From: Agelaius tricolor
Lineage: Eukaryota; Chordata; Aves; Passeriformes; Icteridae
Direction: 5' to 3'
Assembly: GCA_023055355.1 (NCBI GenBank)
Contig: JALJCS010000035.1
Coordinates: 1 to 64,000, forward strand
Length of the DNA stretch: 64,000 nt
Shown: positions 23,791-34,459 of the stretch, in pieces
How the letters are laid out: each line of letters opens with the position of its first letter
How positions within the stretch are numbered: the first letter of the stretch is position 1
The notes under the pieces: model-generated
Told to the model about the DNA's origin: nothing
What the model saw: the letters and a program-made list of their open reading frames with translations, nothing else
The model's database searches: none
Program-made: the position numbers and the translations under genes

Positions 23791-23847
23791 GGTGCTGGCC
23801 AGACCAACTCAAGCTGGTGATTGTGGTGGTGTTTGAGGGTCTTGCTT

Positions 23848-24020
23848 TACGGCACTACCTTTTATGGTACTTTTACGGCACTTTACAGCACTTTACAGGT
23901 TTTATTTTGTTTTTCATTTATTTTAAATTAATTTTGTTATTTTAATTTTATTTAATTTTTATTTTTAATTTTTCTATTTTTAAAGCATTTCATTACATTT
24001 TATTTGGTGCTGCCCAAACC
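23848..24020. repeat. Extra partial copy of the palindrome's inner strip and arm
   Basis: After the palindrome end, TTTACGGCACTACCTTTTATGG and a short T-rich arm ending ATTTGGTGCTGCCC recur. It is a third, partial copy of the inner-to-outer sequence. Confidence 0.65.
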
Positions 24021-24023
24021 TGC

Positions 24024-24535
24024 TGTAGTGCATTTTTATACTTTGTAATACTTTGAAGTATTTTTGTTTTGTATCCCCATATTTTTCCCAAATGGTTTAT
24101 CCCAAACTGTACCCCCCTCCTTCTACCTGTGTTATCCCTCTCCCGGGATGAGATCATCCCCAAACCCCCACCCTAGCTCTCTGTCAATCACTCAGCCTCC
24201 CATCCCCTCCATCCAGAAGTGTCAGTCCAAGTCGTTGAATGATTAGCCAGAGGCTGGGAGTCAGCCCCCCAAGCCTTGCCCCATACGCTGTCCTAAATGT
24301 CTATCCCCCAGCATCCATCCCTTAGGGTCACTTAATGGTTGGTAGGATGTTATCTACTTTTGGTTTCCACCTCCCTTTAAATGTAACCTTGGCACATCTC
24401 CCCGGGGCTCTCAGCAGGAGGCCCCGAGGTGCAGGAGCTCCTTTGGGACTCCTAATAAAACCTTGGATTAACCCCTGCTAAGAGTCGGTCCTTTATCTTC
24501 TACCGATGTCTCTGGTGTCTCTTCTGCTGCAAAGG
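24024..24535 (+). mobile_element. Solo LTR of an ERV
   Basis: It starts TGTAGTGCATTTTTATAC, with a U3-like C-rich body. Near the end it has AATAAA (24454-24459) in CTCCTAATAAAACCTTGG followed by an R/U5-like GAGTCGGTCCTTTATCTTC stretch. There is no internal retroviral sequence next to it. Confidence 0.65.
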
Positions 24536-24540
24536 CGACC

Positions 24541-24690
24541 AGCCCAGGTGCCCTCACTACCCTTGGGGCACAGAGAGTGTCTCCCCCCAGCCCAGGTGCC
24601 CTCAGCACCCTCGGGACACAGAGAGTGTCTCCCTGCCAGCCCAGGTGCCCTCAGCACCCTCGGGGCACACACAGAGAGGTCTCCCCGCTG
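24541..24690 (+). repeat. Three-copy 48-49-bp tandem repeat
   Basis: AGCCCAGGTGCCCTCA begins units at 24541, 24589 and 24638; each unit contains GGGCACAGAGAGTGTCTCC or a close variant. It sits between two LTRs and may be part of a retroviral leader. Confidence 0.75.
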
Positions 24691-24784
24691 TCGGCCGTGT
24701 CGGGGCTGCCCCCCCGGTGTCTGCCGACTCGGGACTGGCTGGGGGTTACTGAGAGGCTCGCACAAACCCGCTCGGCCGCTGATT

Positions 24785-25171
24785 GTGGTGGTGTTTGAGG
24801 GTCCCCAGGACAAGGGAAGAGACAAGAATCTTGACTCCACCTTTCAGAAGGCTGAAATATTATTTTATGATCTCTATTATATTAAAAGAAAATGAGATAT
24901 TAGAACTATACTAAAAGAGCACGGAGACATCAGAAAGCTGGAAAGGAATGAATAATAAAAACCTGGGACTGCTCACAGCCCCGACACAGCTGGACCATGA
25001 TTGGTCATCAAGTAGAAACAATGCACAGGAGACCAATCCAAGATGCCCCTGTTGCTAAACCATCTCCAGCCCACACTCCACAGCCAGCAGATCGTTATTG
25101 GTTCCATTTCTGTTCTGAAGCTTCTCAGGAGAAAAATCCCAGCAAAAGGATTTTCATCAAACACGTCAGTG
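24785..25171. mobile_element. Solo LTR, passerine family (diverged copy)
   Basis: It is similar along its whole length to 31942-32315: GGGAAGAGAC, GACTCCA.. TTTCAGAAGGCT, TTATTTTATGAT, GATTGG, CCTGTTGC and CTTCTCAGGAGAAAAAT. TG start, CA end (GTCAGTGGCA). The opening differs from the usual family start and equals the end of the palindrome. Confidence 0.65.
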
Positions 25172-28100
25172 GCAGGTGATGGCACAGGCAGCATCGGCTG
25201 GCCGAGGTCACTGTGTCAGCCTGCCAGCCCAGGTGTCACAGCAAGGAGAGTTCATCCTGTGCTCACCCTGTGCTCACACAGCCCTGCCAAGGGACCGGCT
25301 GCCAAAACAGAGCTGTGCCATGCATGCCACTGTCTGCATGGCAGAGAGAGGACATGAAAAGCCACTGAGGAAGCTGCCACCTCCTCCCTGAGCTCTGCCC
25401 TGCAGGCCAGGTCATGGGCAGCCACTTTGGGAAGGCTGCATTTGCTGCCCATCAGCTGCTCTGTGTCTGACAGGAATTTAAACAGCCCAGGTTTGGGTTG
25501 GTGCTGAGCAGAGGGCAGTGAGGAGAAAGGGAGAAGGCTGTGCTGCAGGGCAGGTGGATCCAGGCAGAGCAAATTTGGGGAGCAGCCTTGTCTAACAGCA
25601 TTTCATTTTCCAGTGCTACTACATTACATTTCATTTTGCACTTCTGCTAGAACTGCATTTCAACAGGTTTCAAATATCCTCCTCAGTCCCAGCAGCCTGC
25701 TTCAAAGTGCTGTGTCTTTATCAGACCATTGATGGTCCTTCTGAAATGTGAGTCCCACTGGCTGCATCCAAACCTTGTGCTTGAAGAGCATTCCTAATTA
25801 AAGCAGATTGGGCCTTTGGGGAAGAAGGGGCTGCAAAGCATTTCCTAAAGCATTTTCTACTCCAATTTAATTGTGAGGAAATACACCTGAAGGATGATGC
25901 AGGGATTAGGATTGAGACAAAGATGAATTTTGTGGGTCAATTTTACTTTGAGAGCTTGAGAAGCACAGGAAGCCCAAGTGATGATCCCAGAGGGTTGAAC
26001 ACAGAGGTTTCACCCTCCCAGATATACAAGGGCCTTAACCTTAAAACCACTGCTCTCAGCACAGAGCTGTCTCAATGCTGCATTAATGTTTTCTCCTCTT
26101 TGTGCATGTGTAGAATTGAAATCCCTCTTGGGGAGGAAGCTTATTCCAAGTAAATTCCTAAACAATCAGCTGAAAAAAACCCTGAAATGTTCTTTCACTT
26201 GATTTGCTACTCCCTGCCAAATGCATGCGCATGCCAGGTCTTAAGCCTGGTACTAGAGCTGAGCCTTGAAGGAGGTATTGTCTACGCAAGGCTTCTCCTT
26301 CAGTTTTGGGATCCAGTGCTGATTGCAACCAGGTCTGGTGAGAGAAGTGATCATAAATACACCACGTTACTGTGTGGCTCATGAAAAATGAAGAGCAGGT
26401 TTGGCCCAAGGCAGGTGTCGTGGTCAGATCCTGTGTGCTCTGCATGGAGTTTTTGGTCCAGTAATGATATCTGAAGGTTATCTGGCTGCACTGACCAAAG
26501 ATGCTCTGCTAAGATACCTTCTCCTTCAATTCTTTCAGGTCCCACCAGCTTTCATAGCCTTGTATATTTTTAAATCCTTTGACATTTGAAACACTGTTCC
26601 CCTGCAAGGCCTTCTCCTGAATCCCAGCTTCTCAGAAGGCCCAAGGGGACAGGGCTGGCCAAGGGTGGAGCTGTTCTGGGTTTGTTGATGGTGCCTTGTA
26701 GTGAACAGTGTGTTCAGAGCTGCTCTGCTGGTTCTGCCTATCACTTTGACAGGGAAGGAGTGTGCTGGGATATGATAAATCACTAAATTGTCACTTCTAA
26801 ATGCTGCTTGCAATGAAAACATTGTGTATAAACCCTCCTAAATGGTGTTAAATTTGTCTGCTATATTTCTTCCCTCCCACCCCACCACTGCTGCTCTAAG
26901 ATCCCTTAGTAGCTCAGTCTTTCTTTGTGTTCTGTTTGACATTTATGCCCACTTTCCCCAAAGCTCTGGGGGTTCTTTTTAAAATATGCTATTGATTTTT
27001 TTCTTGGTTTAAAAAAAATCCTGAAATACACACACACACACTAAAGAAGCAGGTCTCCATGGCTCAGCCCTGAGTGGTAAAGGAAGAGCAACAAGAAGGG
27101 TGGTTTGTGGTGCTGCAGAAAGTCTCTGCAAGGCTTAAAGGAGCATCCCATTTCCACAGATGGCTTTTTTTTTTTAATGGGTTATGGTGCTGGGAAGATC
27201 TGGAAAGAGTGCAAGTCCCTCATTCCAGTTTGGATGTCTGGTTTTAAGAAATGTGTTCTTCCAGTTCTTGGAGAGCATAGTTTTGGATTCATCCTCACAC
27301 CCTCCAGTCTTGGTGGCTCTGTTGGTTTTTTATTTCCCTTTCTCTGCCCTCACTCCCCTGATGGCTGCAGGGGATGTGATTCAGGCACTCATCACTCCTC
27401 TGTAGCTTCTTTACAGAACTAAAACTGACTGGGTCTTTCACCCTCCTCTCATAGCAGTGGTGCAGAGTGAGGCACATGGCAGGGCAGGGGTTTTATCTGT
27501 TGTTTTATCTTCTGGTTTGATGTTTAACACATGAGGCAGAAGAACCCCAAGCCCCTGCTCACCATGCCAGGCTAGGCTGCAGGGGAGCACATTGACAGCA
27601 ACACAGTGGCTGCACCACAACCACCATCAATCAATCTGATAGGAAAAGGGTTTAAGGCTTTTAACAGTGCCATGCAGACTGAGCTGAGTCCAACCTGGGT
27701 CTAGCTTAATCCCTGATCTGTGTAAAGCCCTCTTCTGTGCTTTCCTGAGGCTGGGACAGCTGGAGAGGTTGCTCTCCATGAGCACAGGATGGCAGCTGTG
27801 GGCTGAAACTGGCTGAGCTGCCTCCCCAGTACGTGATGGGTTTGTGAGGGATTTAAAAGAAAAAACATTACAATGTCTTTGTCAGTCTTCCATGCTCACT
27901 TAAGCTAGCTGTTGGTGATTTGTAGTATTTTTTAAAATAAAAACCAAATGCTTTCCCTTTACAAGTAAATATGCTATGAAGAGGGCTTCAAAGGAAAGAT
28001 GATTAGTTACTATCCAACTGTTGCTAAATTCATTGGTTGATGGTCCATATACTGCATCTTTTAATGTCACTGATACCTGATACAGACCATTCCCAAGCTG

Positions 28101-29309
28101 TTTGATAATTATTTATCAGCCATCTGCATCAGCATCATCTGCATGACCAGTGATAGCCAAAAAGCAGGAAGGAGAGAAAGGGGTTAAGCTGTAGGCAGGA
28201 AAGGGAAGGCAGAAACCAAGCAGCAAACAACTGGCACCTGGGCTCCATTGAAGACTAAAAGTGGGAAAAAATGGCTTAATTGAAAAATCTGCCTATTGTG
28301 TGTGAAGTCTCCAAGGGGAAACAAACAAACCCATTCAAAGGGAAAAAAAAGGCAAGGAATTAAAAAAATCCTTGTGCTGTTATGCAGAATTGGGGGGTTT
28401 AACTCTTCCCAGTCTCAGGCAGAAATATTTTTATAACCAAACCATCTCCCTTTTTAAAGCATTTAGTTGGATTGAGTAATTTCTTAAGTCCTCCATCCTC
28501 AGGACCAGTTTGGGCTTGGCAGCTCAAACACCAAAGCTCTTGGCAAGACTAGGACGAGTTCAGTGGTTCTCCCCCTGTCCTGAAAGAGAGGAGAAAAGGG
28601 AAGTTAAGCTCACTGCAGAATCAAAGACTCCTGCATTTCATCTTTTGGCTTGGATTGCTCACTATGGAGTTTTAGCCATAAAAAAAAGGGGAGGTGGCAT
28701 CAAACTGAATTAAAAAGTGCCCTTTCCCAGTGTTTTCATTCCAGACATTCAAAGGAAGCTCATTTTTCTTCTAGCATTCTTTCCCTAATTTTAGCAGAAC
28801 CATTCTCATCCCAGACCCCACTCATCAGTTGTTCAATCCTTTGGCACTGGGTCTGGACAAAGGAAGGGACACATCTGGGTCACAGGAAAGCATGGAGAGA
28901 AACCCTCCAAAACTGGACAGAAAAAAATGAAATGCAGGAAGACAGAGCCTGCAGACAGAGAAAAATGAAATGCGGGAAGACTTACCTGCAACTGGATGCT
29001 CTTTGCACTGGGCTTCCTTTAAAGGAATGGATTTGCTGCTACACACGTCTCAGGCTCAGATGTGACCAGGAGAAGGTGGGATGGAGATGAGGAGTCAGAC
29101 AGTGAAAAGCCAGGGAGATGTAGGGCCCAGGAACATCAAGGATGGAGAAGAGAAGGAACAGGGACAGTTCTCCATGTTTAGATCCATCAGTGCTGGGAGC
29201 TTGGGAAGCACATGAGGGTACCAGAGGGATCTGGGCAGGAGCAGGATAACTCCAGGATAAGGGCAAGCTGCTCCCACTCCGGGGCTGGGCCAGGGAAGGA
29301 GGGGAATTG
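25172..29309. other. Ordinary intergenic or intronic sequence, no gene seen
   Basis: About 4.1 kb of mixed composition with scattered frames of 60-146 codons that overlap on both strands and look like chance. A short (AC)7 lies near 27029. No LTR, CR1 or exon that I can support. Confidence 0.5.
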
Positions 29310-29445
29310 TTTCTCTCCCCTTTCCAGTGGGATGCAGGTGCCACCCCATGCAGAGGCAGGAAAATTGCCTTGCAATCAAGTACAAAACCTGCCTGGCAAG
29401 CCCAGAATGCCAGCAGCCATTTCTCCTGGATTTCCTGCTTACAGG
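29310..29445 (-). pseudogene. Copy of the CpG-island first exon (broken donor)
   Basis: About 85 bp (29351-29440) match 30876-30960 with few differences. On the minus strand it reads EIQEKWLLA.WACQ like the exon at 30915-31007. Here the donor is CCAG/GCAGG instead of CCAG/GTAGG, and the upstream ATGGCGGCT part is missing. It is a 5'-truncated duplicate. Confidence 0.5.
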
Positions 29446-29862
29446 CATTTTAAGCTTGCATTGTCTCAAAAGCACCTTTTTTGCCAAGGGCATTCCCATT
29501 TCTTTTGGATCCTGAACAGAGGTTTGGAAAGCTGAAAGAGTTTGGAAAACTTTGGAAAACTTTGATGAGGGAACTGTTTCCTATTTTGATCCATGTTAAC
29601 TTGGAGTTTCCCTGGCACCAAAATCAGGGGGTGAACCCAACCCTTGAAGGGCCATAAGATCCTAACTATCCAATCTCCAATCCCCAATCCCCTCAGCATT
29701 GGCTTGTAGAACCTTCTCAGAGTTAATTTAGCAAACTTAAGGGTTTGGCAAGTTCAGGATCAAAACAACCAAAAAAATTCGTGAAAAAGAAACTGAACTG
29801 AGGCTGGCTAAATACTGATGACTCATTACAACAATTCAGTGAAAAGGAAGAAAGATTGATCC

Positions 29863-30471
29863 TGTGAAAAACGCCAATCGCTTGTTTTTAAAATTTTGAA
29901 AGTTTAACAGTAATTAAATGGTTATAAAAATAGTAATACAATTAGAGTAATAATAATTTGGACAAATTATATTAGGACAATATGAGACAATAGAGACAAA
30001 GAGTTACAGATGTCTGGGTACCTTTTTCTGGGCAGCATAAGCCCAAAAAAGGACCCCCGTTAACAAAGGATTAACCCTTAAAAACAACAGCCTGTTGCAT
30101 ATTCATACATCTCATACATAATGCATAAATTCGATTCAAATACAGGATTCTGTCTGGTCATCATCAACTTCTTCCTCTGAATCCTAACAGCGCCTTCGAG
30201 GCAGGAAGAAGTTCGTTTCTAATAAGAGAGCAATAAATTCTTTTTCTCTGAAAGATTTAGGTGTCCTGTGGCTGCTATCTCACTGCGAGTTCTTTCTTTA
30301 AAAAAGGTCTCCTACATAGCATCGTTTCTATTTTAACATTTTGTTATAACCTAAAACTATATTTAACACACTACTTAAGAGAATTAATACAGCATTACTT
30401 TCTAACACAACATATATAATATTCATTTTAATATTTGCGAAAAGCCAATCACAAAATACGCATTTTTCACA
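29863..30471 (-). mobile_element. Solo LTR of the ERV family, antisense
   Basis: It is the reverse complement of the 3' LTR at 18582-19196 with moderate divergence, about 609 bp, bounded by TGTGAAAAACGCC and TGCGTATTTT..TTTTTCACA ends. No clear 4-6-bp target duplication is visible (GATCC left, TTTTC right). It sits 170 bp downstream (minus sense) of the CpG island. Confidence 0.8.
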
Positions 30472-30639
30472 TTTTCAATACTCACCAAGCCACCTGGCCA
30501 GAGTTCTGTGCCCACCGAGGACACAGCAACCAGCAGGGACCTTCCTCCCGTTCTCCAGCACAGGGTTCTTCCCTCCACACGCAGGGAGCTGCAGCCACTC
30601 AGGGAACACCGACTTAGTCACAACAGGAGAGGCACAAGG

Positions 30640-31580
30640 ATGATTTGGAACTCGTTGTGACCTCAATGCCGCCCAGACCCAGGAGAAAGCACTTTTCCGA
30701 TCAGACGGAGCGGGGTATTTCCCGTACCGCCCTCCCTTCTCCCTACCCAAGGCGCATGAGCATACTGCCGCCATCATTGGAAGGGCAAGTGAGTGCCGCC
30801 CTGACCCGCCATCTTGGATGTGGCGTAAAAGTGACCTTTTTTTTGTCTCTCCTTTCCAGTTTTCACCCCCTGCACAGGCAGGAAAACTGCCTTGCGATCA
30901 AGTACAAAACCTACCTGGCAAGCCCAGGATGCCAGCAGCCATTTCTCCTGGATTTCCTCTCCGCAATCTTTGGTACTGGCAGAAGCCACTCCCGGCCGAG
31001 CCGCCATCTTTGTTGTGGTACCCTTAAGCATCCCCCGCTCCTCACACAGGCGTTTCTCTTACCGGCTGCCTCAACCGGGTCCCGACGCCGATCCCGCGCT
31101 CTCAGCGCCATTTTCTGCTGCTTTTCCCGGCGGGAGAAAACGGTTGGCGGGGTCAGCGGCACCGGAGCCCCGCGAACCGCGGCAGGGAGCGGCGGCGACG
31201 CCTCTGCCGGAGTCCTGCCGCGGCCGCCATCTGGAGTGGGGCTGGAGGCCGACCCGGCTCATGCAGGGTCCTGGTACGCGGGCGCTTCGCCGTCTTGAAA
31301 TGGCAGCTCTGTCCCCTCCGCGCCTCCGCCGCCCGCCGAAACCGGCCCCGCCGCTGTCGTTCTTCCCAACCACCGCCCCGCACGGCGGCCGCTCAAACCC
31401 GGCCACGCCCCTTTGTATCCTTAACTGTGCTTCACCGCTCCTCTCTGTGCACAGTACCGCTCTGTGCCCACAAGGTGGCAGCACCGCCCCCCTGCCCGGG
31501 CCGGGCCGGACGCACCTTGGGGCAGGCAGGGAACGGAGGCCGAAGCTGCCGGAGAACCTTTTGCATTTATTCCCTTCAGC
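30640..31580 (-). promoter_or_regulatory. CpG island with five YY1/TISU-like ATGGCG motifs
   Basis: CpG-dense sequence with minus-strand motifs ATGGCGGC (near 30771), AAGATGGCGGG (near 30805), AAGATGGCGGC (31001-31011), AAAATGGCG (near 31108) and CAGATGGCGGC (near 31224), all in one orientation. AAGATGGCGGC is both the YY1 site and the core of the short-5'-UTR initiator TISU. A minus-strand donor (CAGCCG/GTAAGAG) lies near 31058. The simplest reading is a TATA-less promoter transcribing leftwards. Confidence 0.6.
30915..31007 (-). CDS. Predicted first coding exon (31 codons), gene unrecognised
   Basis: ATG at 31007 sits in an AAAGATGGCGGC context, one base off the TISU consensus. The frame MAARPGVASA...EEIQEKWLLA...CQ runs exactly 31 codons to a CCAG/GTAGGT donor (GT at 30914-30913), ending in phase 0. 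It lies inside a CpG island, and part of it has a homologous copy at 29351-29440. No second exon could be assigned downstream; a solo LTR occupies 29863-30471. It could be the 5' end of a real gene continuing left, or the stump of one cut off by rearrangement. Confidence 0.4.
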
Positions 31581-31884
31581 CCCAGCAGCTGTTCCTACGG
31601 TTTAAGGGCACTTGATTGGTTCATTCCTAGGTAAAAACGTTAGAACATTGGTTTCAAAACGACTACACATCTCTAGTCAGAGTTTCCTACATTCCTGTAT
31701 ACAATAGAATTGATAGATTCTTTCCAAATCATTCTTTCCAAATGGTTTTAGAGATAAATTCCAATTCTTTGCCAATACCTATAAAAACGAAAAACTTGAC
31801 AGGTTTTGGTGTTCTACACACACTCCTCCGTGTGAATTTTCTGGCAGCTTTTGGTCCCTCTGGGGGAGGGTAACCCAGCATGGA

Positions 31885-31900
31885 CCCCCCCCCCCCCCCC
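31885..31900 (+). repeat. C16 homopolymer
   Basis: A run of 16 C directly upstream of an LTR; its length is error-prone in assemblies. Confidence 0.7.
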
Positions 31901-31941
31901 TCCTTCATTCCCCACTCACCTGCTTCTCCATCACAGCCTGG

Positions 31942-32315
31942 TGTGACGGTGTTCACAGGAGTCTTAGGATGAGGGAAGAGACGAGGATTTGACTCCATGT
32001 TTCAGAAGGCTTGATTTATTATTTTATGATATATATATATATTATTAAAACTATACTAAAAGAATAGAAGAAAGGATTTCATCAGAAGGCTAGCTAAGAA
32101 TAGAAAAAGAAAGAATGATAACAAAGGCTTGTGTCTGGGACAGAGAGTCCAAGCCAGCTGGATGTGATTGGCCATTAATTAGAAACAACCACATGAGGCC
32201 AATCACAGATGCACCTGTTGCATTCCACAGCAGCAGATAATCATTGTTTACATTTTGTTCCTGAGGCCTTTCAGCCTCTCAGGAGAAAAAATTCTAAGGA
32301 AAGGATTTCTCAGAA
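31942..32315. mobile_element. Solo LTR, passerine family
   Basis: It begins TGTGACGGTGTTCACAGG and continues with AGTCTTAGGATGAGGGAAG, a form I know as very common in songbird genomes. TTTATTATTTTATGATATAT, a GATTGGCCATTAATTAG stretch and CTCTCAGGAGAAAAAATTC follow. The 3' end is approximate. Confidence 0.75.
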
Positions 32316-32337
32316 AATATCCTTTTTGGATATTTTG

Positions 32338-32592
32338 GATGGGCAGCATAAAAGAGAGGGATTAAAAAAAGAACAGGGACAGGGAATGGCACAGAAGGAT
32401 CCAGTAGAGAAACAATGGCACACGGGAGCACTAGAGAGCCACCAAGAACATAAAAGGAATACAAGGAAGGCATAAACAAAAAAAACCCCAAAAAAACAAC
32501 CTACCAAAGAAAACCAGACTAGGATGGGCAGCATTACAGAGAGGGATTAAAAAAGAAAAGGGACAGGGAATGGGTCACAAGCATCCAGTGAG
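32338..32592 (+). repeat. Pair of about 72-bp direct repeats, 185 bp apart
   Basis: GATGGGCAGCAT...GAGAGGGATTAAAAA...GACAGGGAATGG occurs at 32338-32412 and again at 32523-32592. Confidence 0.7.
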
Positions 32593-32599
32593 AAAGAAG

Positions 32600-33134
32600 G
32601 GCATGGAAATCACCACACAGAATAAAAGAGGAACAGGAGTGGGCCATGGAGAAGGACAGAGGAAAAGGCAGAGCACCAGACACACAGTGTGCTCAGAATT
32701 AATGTGATGAGAGGCTAAGACATGTTTTGCACAGCACAATGAATGGTCTGATTTTCAGAAGACAATTGAGAACAGACAGAAAAACTGCCTCAATGGTACA
32801 GAGGTTTCCTAAGAATTCTCCTGGAACAGGTAAAGAGAAACCACACAGACTATCAATGCAAGACTCTAAAACCAGCAAGAGATTTATTCTTATGTATTAA
32901 ATGTTAAAAATCACATGCATAATTGTAGAATATTTTAGTTAAAAAATATTTCAAAAACCAACCCTGACAGTTTACCTGCAACTGCTATAACATATCTATT
33001 ATATATATACACATGATGAGTTTCTGTAATCAAAAAAAATTAGATAAGGATGCAACCATGCAGGTAATGCTGAGTGAACTGATGCCCTGCATCAGAGAGT
33101 CTTGTCAAACTCCTGCTGGCAGAACTGAGCTCAC
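32600..33134. other. No feature seen
   Basis: Purine-rich then AT-rich sequence with no supported gene or repeat. Confidence 0.4.
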
Positions 33135-33372
33135 CTCAGTCCATAGATGCACTCATCTCGCACACTGATTCAAATGCAAGTGACAGCTGGGGAAACAAGG
33201 AGTGGAAGAAAATCGTATTTTGCAAACTACAGCCAAGACCTGTGAAAGGCCGCAGTAGAATATGCTGCAAAAGAGCCCATGGTACAAGAAATGCAGGCTC
33301 ATAGGCTGTCTCCTCAAGACATGCTGGTGGAATATTCTGCATAGCTGGCCACATGCACAATGCCCCTGAGTC
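33135..33372 (-). other. Candidate exon downstream of the locus-2 minus-strand gene
   Basis: A minus-strand block bounded by TTGCTTACAG/GACTC (acceptor) and GACTGAG/GTGAGC (donor), 238 nt. One frame is open to a TGA overlapping the donor and includes ACLEETAYEPAFLVPWALLQ. It lies on the same strand as, and downstream of, the exon copies at 34.5-35.4 kb. No counterpart was found in locus 1, and the family is not recognised. Confidence 0.3.
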
Positions 33373-33654
33373 CTGTAAGCAACATCAGAAATGTCAGCAC
33401 GTTTCACCAGGCACTTAAACCTTAAGACACAGTTTAGCTCCTAAGGAAGGCAGCCAACAAAGATGTTTGTAACATTTACCAAGGAACAAATATAGAAATG
33501 ACAGGTTGCTCAGATCTAGTACCTTTTCCATTTTCATTCAAAGTCCCAGCCCTGCCATCCACTTACCAGCGCCACAGTGATTTCAGCACCCCCCCAACAG
33601 GTGCCATCACAGGCCCAGGCAATATTCTACCATCAACGCTGTTTTCAGGTTGCA

Positions 33655-34140
33655 ACAGAGAAAAGAAGATGGAGACAGAGAGAAAAGAAGGGTGAGAAAA
33701 CTGAAGAAAGACAGGAGTTAGAGGGAAAAGAAAGTGGTTAGGATTAGAGTTAAAGTGAAAACTTAGGGGTAGAGTGAAAAAGGAAAAGACTAAGAGCAAA
33801 AAAGACAAACCAAGGAAAAGGAGAACACAGGGAGAAAAAGAAGCAAGAAGAGTGAGGGTGAAAGTTATAAAGAAAAAGAAATAAGGTGCAAAGTATAGAC
33901 AAAAGAAAGAAAAATAAATACAGTCAGACAGAAACAGTGAAATAGACAAACAGAAAAAAGGAAGCAGATGGAAACAGAGGTACAGAAGCAGAGACACAGT
34001 GTCAGAAAGAGTGAGAAACAGAAACAAAGGGTTAGAGACAGATGGAAATTAAGTTATCAATAGAAAAGTAAAGTGAGGAGCAAAAGGAAGAAACACAGTG
34101 GAAAGAAGTGACAAAACCGCACCAAAAAAAAGACAGGAGC
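33655..34140. repeat. 490-bp purine-rich strand-asymmetric tract
   Basis: The plus strand is mostly A and G (GAAAAGAAG, GAGACAGAGAGA, GGAAAAGGAG words) with few pyrimidines. It is not a simple tandem repeat. The 154-codon Leu/Phe/Ser-rich frame on the minus strand is a by-product. Confidence 0.6.
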
Positions 34141-34459
34141 CAGGGTGGGGGTAGGGAAGGGCAGGGGGTATCTTTATTTAGGGTGATTCAACTTTATTAA
34201 ATGAATGTTTTTGTTTACACTTCAGCAAAATACATGGAAACAGTGTATACAAATGCAAGTGCAGATACAATCCATAGATGCACTGGTAAAAGTCTAATTT
34301 ACATACAGAGCAATACAGAGAAATGCAGCAACTAATGCAAATGCAGAGCAATGCAGATATAAACACAAGATGATAACCTTTTTCTATTTTCATTACATGT
34401 TCATTTATTGTTACAGGAAATCCAAAACAACAAAAGCACACAGAACAACACTCATCTAC

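Larger units (their letters stand above)
19838..23847. repeat. 4-kb palindrome (foldback-like) with minisatellite core
   Basis: The outer end GCAAGACCCTCAAACACC... at 19838 is the reverse complement of ...GGTGTTTGAGGGTCTTGC ending at 23847; nearly 50 bp match. Inside are AT-rich tandem arms (A-rich on the left, T-rich on the right). Then come inverted copies of a CATAAAGTGCTGTAAAG-type strip (21025-21080 and 22103-22160), and a 28-bp minisatellite in the centre. Long terminal inverted repeats made of tandem subrepeats are typical of foldback elements. No transposase is present. Confidence 0.8.

Noticed and set aside
30645..31605. ORFs of 217 and 237 codons (plus) and 137 codons (minus) in the CpG island
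   Set aside because: High GC removes stop codons on both strands at once. The frames overlap, and none is supported by splice sites over its length; only the 31-codon minus exon has border support.
33563..34027. 154-codon Leu/Phe-rich minus ORF that looks like a membrane protein
   Set aside because: It is the complement of a purine tract; hydrophobic codons (TTT, CTT, TTC) follow from the base bias.
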